A stretch of DNA of 5,732 nt, from NCBI GenBank assembly GCA_937926355.1, contig CALAZP010000229.1, positions 1 to 5,732 of the forward strand, given 5' to 3'. The stretch comes from an uncultured Saprospirales bacterium (GTDB lineage Bacteria > Bacteroidota > Bacteroidia > Chitinophagales > Saprospiraceae). Position numbers and translations under genes: made by a program. Below the pieces are notes generated by a model, which was not told where the DNA came from, ran no database searches, and saw only the letters and a program-made list of their open reading frames with translations. Positions 1 to 5,732 of the stretch are shown piece by piece (the first letter of the stretch is position 1; each line of letters starts with the position of its first letter).

Positions 1-839
1 ACTTCATTTTCGTATATATCAATTCCAGCAATTTGGGTAGTAAATCCAGAAGGCAAAAGCATAATCTCATCTCCTTTCTTAAAAACACCCCCTGCAATTC
101 TCCCAGCATAACCTCTATAGTCGTGGTATTGGTCTTGATATGGTCTCACCACATATTGGACAGGAAATCTGCAATCTATCAAATTATGGTCTGACCCTAT
201 ATGAATATTCTCCAAATGGTACAATAACGTACTTCCATGGTACCAAGGCATTTGTTTTGATTCTTCTACTACATTATCTCCATTTAAAGCAGAAATGGGA
301 ATAAAGCGTACATCATTAACATCTAATTTGTGCGAAAATTCGGAGAAATCATTTTTTATCTGTTCAAATACCTCCTCTTGATAATCGACTAAATCCATTT
401 TATTGATACATACCAATAAATGAGGAATTTGTAATAAGGAAGCCAAGAAAGCATGCCGGCGGGTCTGCTCCACCACTCCTTTTCTAGCATCTATTAATAT
501 TAATGCCGCATTGGCCGTTGAAGCTCCAGTTACCATATTTCTAGTGTACTGAATATGACCTGGCGTATCTGCTATTATGAATTTCCTTTTTGGAGTTGCA
601 AAATAACGGTAGGCCACGTCAATGGTAATACCTTGCTCCCTTTCCGCTTTGAGCCCATCCGTTAGTAGTGCCAAATTAAGGGAGCCATCCCCCATTTTTT
701 CAGAGGTAGATTTTATCGCTTCGTATTGATCTTCGAAAATAGATTTGGAATCGTAAAGTAACCGACCAATCAAAGTACTTTTACCATCATCAACGCTCCC
801 CGCTGTAGTAAATCTCAATAATTCTGTATGCTTTTCCAT
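1..839 (-). CDS. cysN: Sulfate adenylyltransferase subunit 1 (ATP sulfurylase GTPase subunit CysN), 3' end cut by the window edge
   Basis: CysN is the regulatory GTPase of the heterodimeric cytoplasmic ATP sulfurylase. It couples GTP hydrolysis to CysD-catalysed formation of APS from sulfate and ATP. The reading frame starts with ATG at 839 and stays open to base 1, giving 279 codons plus two bases; the family is usually about 410-480 residues, so the C-terminal part lies outside. All translation-factor GTPase motifs are visible: P-loop GSVDDGKST (residues 14-22), the G2 region EREQGITIDVAYRYF (66-80), DTPGH (91-95), NKMD (146-149) and SAL (183-185). A beta-barrel domain 2 follows from about residue 225 (FPVQYVVRP, then DYRGYAGRIAGG). 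It starts 9 bp after cysD, with no obvious Shine-Dalgarno, as the last gene of the visible cysC-cysD-cysN operon. A C-terminal fusion to an APS kinase, known in other bacteria, cannot be excluded but is unlikely because a separate cysC is present. Confidence 0.97.
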   Translation of the reverse strand, partial: MEKHTELLRFTTAGSVDDGKSTLIGRLLYDSKSIFEDQYEAIKSTSEKMGDGSLNLALLTDGLKAEREQGITIDVAYRYFATPKRKFIIADTPGHIQYTRNMVTGASTANAALILIDARKGVVEQTRRHAFLASLLQIPHLLVCINKMDLVDYQEEVFEQIKNDFSEFSHKLDVNDVRFIPISALNGDNVVEESKQMPWYHGSTLLYHLENIHIGSDHNLIDCRFPVQYVVRPYQDQYHDYRGYAGRIAGGVFKKGDEIMLLPSGFTTQIAGIDIYENE

Positions 840-848
840 TACAGTTTT

Positions 849-1751
849 TTAAAAATAACCTTGTTTTTTTCTATCCTCCATAGCCGTCTCAGACCGCTTA
901 TCATCTGCCCGAGTTCCTCTCTCTGTTACTCTAGTAGATGCTACCTCTGCTATAATTCCATCCAAATTATCTGCAGTAGACGCTACAGCACCTGTGCAAG
1001 TCATATCTCCAATGGTTCTAAAACGTATCACCATCTTTTCAACCTTTTCTTCGGGTTTTTTTTGGATGAAATCATTGTCCGCATAAATGACCCCATCTCT
1101 AACAAAACAATCTCTCTCATGAGCAAAATACAAGGAAGGCAAAGGAACCTGTTCCATTTTTAAATATTGCCAAACGTCCAATTCCGTCCAATTGCTGATA
1201 GGGAATACCCTAAAGTGTTCGCCAAAATTCTTTTTTCCGTTAAACAAGTTCCATAGTTCAGGTCTTTGATTTTTGGGGTCCCACTGGCCGAATTCATCCC
1301 TATGAGAAAAAAACCGCTCCTTGGCTCTTGCCTTTTCCTCATCCCTTCTACCTCCTCCTAATGCAGCATCAAATTTTCCATTTTCAAGTGCCTCCAATAA
1401 AGTGGTAGTTTGCAGCGCATTTCTACTGGAATTATATCCTTTTTCCTCCACGACCAACCCCTTGTCTATAGATTCTTGTACCGACCCAATAATTAACTTG
1501 ACTCCTAATTTATTGATCATCTCATCCCTGTAAGCTAGTGTTTCGGGGAAATTATGCCCAGTATCTACATGAAGCAATGGGAAGGGAATCCTGGCTGGCC
1601 AAAAAGCTTTTACCGCCAGGTGAGTCATAAGAATGCTGTCCTTTCCTCCAGAAAACAATAAAACAGGGTTTTCAAACTGTGCAGCTACCTCCCTCATCAC
1701 ATAAATTGATTCAGCCTCCAGTTCTCTAAGGTGATTTAATTGGTACTTCAC
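849..1751 (-). CDS. cysD: Sulfate adenylyltransferase subunit 2 (ATP sulfurylase catalytic subunit CysD)
   Basis: This 300-residue protein is the catalytic subunit of ATP sulfurylase, which adenylylates sulfate to APS in partnership with CysN. It is an ATP-pyrophosphatase (PP-loop, PAPS-reductase-like) protein. Visible motifs are the PP-loop SGGKDS (34-39), HVDTGHNFPE (61-70), SSRNALQTTTLLEAL (108-122), the arginine/lysine-rich GGGRRDEEKARAKER (132-146), FPISNWTELDVWQY and the C-terminal ERGTRADDKRSETAMEDRKKQGYF region. Length matches the family. The start is GTG at 1751: it gives the expected N-terminus (KYQLNHLRELEAESIYVMREVAAQF), and the next in-frame ATG is at codon 19, inside conserved sequence. 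The GTG overlaps the cysC stop codon as GTGA, which suggests translational coupling. The SGGKDS form, rather than the SIGKDS of enterobacterial CysD, is what I recall for Bacteroidota. A run of eight A residues (1056-1063 region on the minus strand, encoding QKKP) does not break the frame. Confidence 0.98.
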   Translation of the reverse strand: MKYQLNHLRELEAESIYVMREVAAQFENPVLLFSGGKDSILMTHLAVKAFWPARIPFPLLHVDTGHNFPETLAYRDEMINKLGVKLIIGSVQESIDKGLVVEEKGYNSSRNALQTTTLLEALENGKFDAALGGGRRDEEKARAKERFFSHRDEFGQWDPKNQRPELWNLFNGKKNFGEHFRVFPISNWTELDVWQYLKMEQVPLPSLYFAHERDCFVRDGVIYADNDFIQKKPEEKVEKMVIRFRTIGDMTCTGAVASTADNLDGIIAEVASTRVTERGTRADDKRSETAMEDRKKQGYF

Positions 1752-2347
1752 TTTAGCTTTATATTTGGTAATAAAAATTCAAAAATACAATCTGTCGCTT
1801 GGAAAACGTCCATTTTATCGGTGCAAACTTCTAATGCGGGTTGAAGTGGCGGTTCATAAGGAGCATCAATTCCTGTAAAACCTTTAATCAGTCCATTTCT
1901 CGCTTTGGCATAAAGCCCTTTCACATCCCTTTTTTCACAAACCTCTATAGGCGCATTAATAAATATCTCGATGAAAGAATCGGGTCCAATAATCTCTGCT
2001 GCCATTTTCCTAATGGCTATCGTTGGACTGATAAATGAGTTTATGGTAATGATTCCAGTATTTAAGTAAAGCTTAGCTACTTCGGCTATACGCCTGATAT
2101 TTTCCCTTCTATCCTCCTCAGAAAAACCTAAATTTTGATTGATTCCATCCCTAATGTTATCCCCGTCCAATACTTGAGCAAAGAATCCTTCGTCAAATAA
2201 TTTTCGCTCTAAATGCTGAGCAATAGTACTTTTTCCGGAACCGGATAAACCTGTTAACCAAATTACTTTACTCTGTTGACCCAACCGCTCACATCTGGTT
2301 GGTCTATCAATCAATCGATCATAAATGGGATGAATGTGTTCTGCCAT
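1748..2347 (-). CDS. cysC: Adenylyl-sulfate kinase (APS kinase)
   Basis: CysC phosphorylates the 3'-hydroxyl of APS with ATP to give PAPS, the step after CysDN in sulfate activation. The protein has 199 residues, normal for stand-alone APS kinases. It shows a Walker A P-loop GLSGSGKST (33-41), the APS-binding LDGDNIRDGINQNLGF segment (60-75) with EEDRRENIRR (77-86), SFISP (104-108) containing the conserved serine of the family, and the lid region FINAPIEVCEKRDVKGLYAKARNG followed by FTGIDAPYEPP (156-166). The start ATG at 2347 gives the N-terminal extension IHPIYDRLIDRPTR that precedes the kinase core in related proteins. No clear Shine-Dalgarno is visible upstream. It is the first gene of the operon and overlaps cysD by 4 bp. 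It is divergent from metH across 65 bp. Whether the PAPS feeds reduction to sulfide or sulfotransferases cannot be told from this window. Confidence 0.98.
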   Translation of the reverse strand: MAEHIHPIYDRLIDRPTRCERLGQQSKVIWLTGLSGSGKSTIAQHLERKLFDEGFFAQVLDGDNIRDGINQNLGFSEEDRRENIRRIAEVAKLYLNTGIITINSFISPTIAIRKMAAEIIGPDSFIEIFINAPIEVCEKRDVKGLYAKARNGLIKGFTGIDAPYEPPLQPALEVCTDKMDVFQATDCIFEFLLPNIKLK

Positions 2348-2358
2348 TTCAACGTATA

Positions 2359-2371
2359 TTTACAGTGTAAA
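2359..2371. promoter_or_regulatory. Perfect 13-bp palindrome, candidate operator between cysC and metH
   Basis: The sequence TTTACAGTGTAAA is a perfect inverted repeat with 6-bp arms (TTTACA / TGTAAA) around one central base. It lies within 12 bp of the cysC start and 41 bp before the metH start. It overlaps both of the tentative -7 boxes, so a dimeric repressor bound here could block both units. The symmetry is read directly from the sequence; its function is inference, and no regulator is encoded in the window. In an AT-rich spacer a short palindrome can also arise by chance. Confidence 0.35.
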
Positions 2372-2396
2372 GGTAATTTTCTTATTTAATAAATCT

Positions 2397-2402
2397 AAAG
2401 GA
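2397..2402 (+). promoter_or_regulatory. Probable ribosome binding site of metH
   Basis: AAAGGA ends 10 bases before the GTG at 2413 and is a fair match to a Shine-Dalgarno sequence. It supports that GTG as the metH start, the more so because the other genes here have no recognisable site. Confidence 0.5.
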
Positions 2403-2412
2403 CCCTACGATA

Positions 2413-5400
2413 GTGGAAAAAATAAAGCACTCGATATTTGAAGCAGCTCAAAATAGAATTTTAGTACTTGATGGAGCAATGGGAACCATGATCCAACAGT
2501 ACGATTTATCTGAAAATGACTATAGGGGAACTCCGTTTAAAGACCATCATAAGGACCTTAAGGGCAATAATGATTTATTATCTATCACTCGGCCCGACGT
2601 AATTAAAGCTATTCACAAAGCCTACCTCGCTGCAGGAGCCGATATTATTGAAACCAATACTTTTAGTGGGACTTCTATTGCACAAGCAGATTATGATTTA
2701 TCTGAAGAAGCCTATACCATCAACCTTGAATCTGCCAAAATAGCTCAAGAAGCCGTGAAAGAGTTTATGGCAGAACATCCCAACAATATAAGGTGGGTAG
2801 CGGGCGCATTGGGCCCTACTAATCGAACCGCCTCTATCTCGCCTGATGTCAACGATCCAGGATATAGAGCCATAACTTTTGATCAACTTAAAGCAGCTTA
2901 TTACGAGCAGGCAAAAGGCCTTTTAGATGGAGGGGTAGATGTTTTTTTGGTTGAAACGATATTCGATACCCTCAATGCAAAAGCTGCTCTTTTTGCACTG
3001 GAAGATTTAATGGAAGAAAGAGGTATACGAATTCCTATTATGGTATCCGGAACCATTACAGACAATAGTGGAAGAACCCTTTCTGGTCAGACCGTAGAGG
3101 CCTTTTGGATTTCTATAAGTCATATTCCCTTATTTAGCGTAGGATTGAATTGCGCGCTAGGAGCTAAAGAAATGCGTCCACATCTTGAAGCCTTGTCTAA
3201 TATCGCGGATGTATTTATAAGCGCATACCCCAATGCAGGTTTGCCCAACGAATTTGGAGAATACGATCAAAATCCGGATGAAATGCAAGAATACATCAGG
3301 GATTTTGCCTCGAGTGGATTGGTCAATATTATTGGCGGTTGTTGTGGTACCACTCCAGAACATATCGAGCACATGGCAAAAGCGGTAGTCGGTATTTCTC
3401 CAAGACAAAAACCAAATAAATCCGACTTCGCTATGTTTTGTGGACTTGAACCCCTGATTGTTCGTCCGGAAACCAACTTTATCAATATAGGAGAAAGAAC
3501 CAATGTGACGGGCTCAAAGAAATTTGCTCGATTAATAAAATCGGAGAATTATGCCGAGGCACTTAGTGTGGCCAGGCAACAAGTAGAAGCTGGCGCTCAA
3601 ATTATCGACATTAATATGGATGAAGGGCTTCTCGATGCAGAAAAAGCGATGACTACGTTTTTGAACCTGATTATGGCAGAACCAGATATTGCCAGGGTCC
3701 CAATTATGATTGACTCTTCTAAATTCGAAGTTATTGAAGCTGGCTTAAAATGTGTACAATCTAAGTGCATTGTCAATTCAATTAGTTTGAAGGAAGGAGA
3801 AGAAATTTTTCTGCATCAAGCCAACCTCCTAAAAAAATACGGTGCGGCAACAGTCATTATGGCTTTTGACGAGCGAGGTCAAGCAGATACGATAGAACGC
3901 AAAGTTCAAATTTGTGAAAGGGCTTATCAACTGCTCGTTCAACAATTAAATTTCAACCCAAAAGACATCATTTTTGATCCTAATATTTTTGCCGTTGCTA
4001 CTGGTATAGAGGAACATAACGAATACGCCATCAACTTTATCGAAGCTACTCGGGAGATCAAGAAAAGGTGTCCAGGAGCTATGATAAGCGGTGGAGTCAG
4101 TAATATTTCTTTTTCATTTAGAGGAAATGATGTCGTTAGAGAAGCCATGCATGCCGCTTTTTTATTTCACTCCATTCAGGCTGGTATGGATATGGGAATC
4201 GTCAATGCTGGAATGATTGAAGTCTATGAAGAAATCGAACCGGAATTATTGACCCATGTCGAAGACGTTCTTTTCAATCGCAGACCAGATGCCACTGAAC
4301 GTTTAACTGAAAAAGCGGAAACCCTAAAAGGTGGTCCAGGGAAAGTCTTGAAAAAGGATGACTCTTGGAGAGAAAAGCCAGTTACAGAAAGGCTACAGCA
4401 TGCCCTAATAAAAGGTATTGTTGAGTTTATAGAAAAAGATACCGAAGAAGCACGACAACAGTTTGATAGCCCCTTAGAAGTGATCGAAGGTCCTCTTATG
4501 GATGGCATGAATGTAGTAGGAGATTTATTTGGAGCCGGCAAAATGTTTCTTCCCCAAGTAGTTAAAAGTGCTCGGGTAATGAAGCAAGCTGTTGCATATT
4601 TGACTCCCTATATTGAAGCTGAAAAATCAGGAGACCTCCAGTCGAATGGAAAAATACTCATGGCAACCGTCAAAGGAGATGTCCACGATATCGGAAAAAA
4701 TATTGTAGGAGTCGTCCTTTCATGTAATAATTATGAAATTATTGATTTAGGGGTAATGGTACCTGCTGATAAAATATTGCAAATAGCAGAAGCCAAACAA
4801 GTAGATGTAATAGGCTTAAGCGGATTGATAACTCCTTCTTTAGATGAAATGGTTCACGTAGCAAAAGAAATGGAAAGAAGAAACATGAAAATTCCATTGC
4901 TCATTGGAGGTGCAACCACTTCTAAAACACATACCGCAGTTAAAATAGCCCCCCAATATAGCGGATCTGTTGTGCATGTTCTCGATGCCTCCAAAAGTGT
5001 AGGCGTTGTTGGTCAATTGATAGGAGGCAATAAAGAAAAGCAACAAGATTATGCAGCCGGAATCAAACAAGAATATGAAAAACTAAGGATTCAAAGGGGA
5101 AATAGGCAGTCAAATAAAAAATACCTATCCATAAAAAAAGCTAGAGAAAATAAAATCCAAATTAATTGGAAAGCCTATCAACCGCCTACTCCCAAACAAC
5201 AGGGAATTGAATATTTTCAAGATTTTCCACTGGAAGAAATCATCCCTTTTATTGATTGGACTCCTTTTTTTGCCAGTTGGCAAATGGCTGGAAAATTCCC
5301 TGAATTATTTTCCGACCCGAGCAAAGGTAAAGAAGCCAAAAAATTATATTCCGATGCACTTGAAATGCTAAAAACCATCCAAAAGGAGAAATGGCTAACC

Positions 5401-5732
5401 GCAAAAGCTGTCGTGGGTATATTTCCAGCAGCTTCAGAAGGGGATGACATTCACCTTTACAAGAGCCATGAAAATAGGGACAAAATAATGACGGTGCACC
5501 ACCTCCGACAACAAAATCAAAAAGCTCCTGGGCAAGAGAATTATTGTTTATCGGATTTTATCGCTCCTCATGATTCAGAAAAAAAAGATTGGTTGGGTGC
5601 CTTTGCAGTGACCGCGGGACTAGGAATGGAAGGCCCATTAGAGGCATTTGAAAAAAATAACGACGATTACAATGCCATTCTTCTGAAGGCCTTAGCCGAT
5701 AGATTGGCAGAAGCGCTAGCAGAAAAAATGCA
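2413..5732 (+). CDS. metH: Cobalamin-dependent methionine synthase MetH, 3' end cut by the window edge
   Basis: MetH transfers the methyl group of 5-methyltetrahydrofolate through cobalamin to homocysteine, giving methionine and tetrahydrofolate in the cytoplasm. The window holds 1106 codons; full-length enzymes have about 1230, so roughly 120 residues are missing. Domains in order: homocysteine-binding barrel (1-330) with DGAMGT (20-25) and the zinc-ligand cysteines C247 (GLNCALGAKEMRP) and C310/C311 (GGCCGTTPEH); pterin-binding barrel (about 355-615) with INIGERTNVTGS, INMDEG, MIDSS, FDPNIFAVATG and GGVSNISFSFRG; cap domain (about 650-740) with MDGMNVVGDLFGAGKMFLPQV; cobalamin-binding domain with DVHDIGK (756-762), where H758 is the expected cobalt ligand, and LSGLITPS (802-809); and the AdoMet activation domain from about 900, with FIDWTPFF (946-953), CLSDFIAP and GAFAVTAG. 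The RPAxGYPACPDH motif would fall outside. The GTG start at 2413 is chosen because the frame has a stop at 2374, a Shine-Dalgarno precedes it, and the first ATG is codon 23, inside DGAMGT. Confidence 0.98.
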   Translation, partial: MEKIKHSIFEAAQNRILVLDGAMGTMIQQYDLSENDYRGTPFKDHHKDLKGNNDLLSITRPDVIKAIHKAYLAAGADIIETNTFSGTSIAQADYDLSEEAYTINLESAKIAQEAVKEFMAEHPNNIRWVAGALGPTNRTASISPDVNDPGYRAITFDQLKAAYYEQAKGLLDGGVDVFLVETIFDTLNAKAALFALEDLMEERGIRIPIMVSGTITDNSGRTLSGQTVEAFWISISHIPLFSVGLNCALGAKEMRPHLEALSNIADVFISAYPNAGLPNEFGEYDQNPDEMQEYIRDFASSGLVNIIGGCCGTTPEHIEHMAKAVVGISPRQKPNKSDFAMFCGLEPLIVRPETNFINIGERTNVTGSKKFARLIKSENYAEALSVARQQVEAGAQIIDINMDEGLLDAEKAMTTFLNLIMAEPDIARVPIMIDSSKFEVIEAGLKCVQSKCIVNSISLKEGEEIFLHQANLLKKYGAATVIMAFDERGQADTIERKVQICERAYQLLVQQLNFNPKDIIFDPNIFAVATGIEEHNEYAINFIEATREIKKRCPGAMISGGVSNISFSFRGNDVVREAMHAAFLFHSIQAGMDMGIVNAGMIEVYEEIEPELLTHVEDVLFNRRPDATERLTEKAETLKGGPGKVLKKDDSWREKPVTERLQHALIKGIVEFIEKDTEEARQQFDSPLEVIEGPLMDGMNVVGDLFGAGKMFLPQVVKSARVMKQAVAYLTPYIEAEKSGDLQSNGKILMATVKGDVHDIGKNIVGVVLSCNNYEIIDLGVMVPADKILQIAEAKQVDVIGLSGLITPSLDEMVHVAKEMERRNMKIPLLIGGATTSKTHTAVKIAPQYSGSVVHVLDASKSVGVVGQLIGGNKEKQQDYAAGIKQEYEKLRIQRGNRQSNKKYLSIKKARENKIQINWKAYQPPTPKQQGIEYFQDFPLEEIIPFIDWTPFFASWQMAGKFPELFSDPSKGKEAKKLYSDALEMLKTIQKEKWLTAKAVVGIFPAASEGDDIHLYKSHENRDKIMTVHHLRQQNQKAPGQENYCLSDFIAPHDSEKKDWLGAFAVTAGLGMEGPLEAFEKNNDDYNAILLKALADRLAEALAEKM

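Larger units (their letters stand above)
2348..2412. promoter_or_regulatory. Divergent intergenic region expected to hold the cysC and metH promoters
   Basis: These 65 bases separate two divergent start codons, so both promoters must lie here or reach into the gene ends. Bacteroidota primary-sigma promoters have a -7 box near TAnnTTTG. On the plus strand TATATTTA (2355-2362) and on the minus strand TACCTTTA (2375-2368) each match at all but the last base. I found no convincing -33 TTTG at the right spacing for either, so the assignments are tentative. If used, these boxes would give short leaders on both sides. The region is too short for a cobalamin riboswitch. No SAM riboswitch architecture is apparent. 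Confidence 0.4.

Noticed and set aside
1..839. CysN as a translation elongation factor (EF-Tu-like) gene.
   Set aside because: The GTPase motifs are shared, but the GSVDDGKST P-loop, the EREQGITIDVAYRYF segment and the position after cysD identify CysN.
1160..1342. Minus-strand 60-residue open frame within cysD.
   Set aside because: It is an alternative frame inside the intact cysD gene, with no recognisable domain or ribosome binding site.
828..1533. Plus-strand open frames opposite cysD (828-1163 and 1321-1533).
   Set aside because: They lie antisense to a fully conserved CysD coding sequence, and their translations are low-complexity serine/leucine-rich and resemble no family I know.
1841..2038. 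Plus-strand 65-residue open frame opposite cysC.
   Set aside because: It is antisense to conserved APS kinase motifs and has no independent support.
2348..2412. Cobalamin or SAM riboswitch in the metH leader.
   Set aside because: Such elements often precede metH, but the spacer is only 65 bp, which is too short for a cobalamin or SAM-I riboswitch. I found no B12-box-like or paired-stem architecture.
2698..5450. Several minus-strand open frames of 62-105 residues across metH.
   Set aside because: All are antisense to continuous, motif-rich MetH sequence. They look like chance shadows with no conserved protein features.

Overview
The window looks like chromosomal DNA from a member of the Bacteroidota. 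It is AT-rich. The CysD protein is of the type I know from that phylum: SGGKDS in the P-loop, a GGGRRDEEKARAKER stretch, and a KQGYF C-terminus. Most starts lack a clear Shine-Dalgarno sequence. I cannot place it below phylum from sequence reading alone; a marine or environmental lineage is only a guess.

Layout: two divergent transcription units share a 65-bp intergenic region. On the minus strand, reading leftward from 2347, are cysC (APS kinase), cysD (ATP sulfurylase small subunit) and cysN (ATP sulfurylase GTPase subunit, cut by the left edge after 279 codons). They are packed tightly: cysC and cysD overlap by 4 bp (GTGA), and 9 bp separate cysD from cysN, so they almost certainly form one operon. 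On the plus strand, from 2413 to the right edge, is metH, the cobalamin-dependent methionine synthase. It has 1106 codons in the window and lacks the last roughly 120 residues.

Together the genes cover two points of sulfur metabolism. CysD and CysN turn sulfate and ATP into adenosine 5'-phosphosulfate (APS), with GTP hydrolysis driving the reaction, and CysC phosphorylates APS to PAPS. PAPS can be reduced to sulfide for cysteine and methionine, or used by sulfotransferases. MetH methylates homocysteine to methionine. The shared intergenic region holds a perfect 13-bp palindrome, TTTACA-G-TGTAAA, a candidate operator that could coordinate both units.

All catalytic motifs that fall in the window look intact. 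I saw no mobile element, CRISPR array, RNA gene, frameshift or evidence of a previously undescribed system. This is mainly a conserved housekeeping region, and its regulatory centre is the part most worth a second look.
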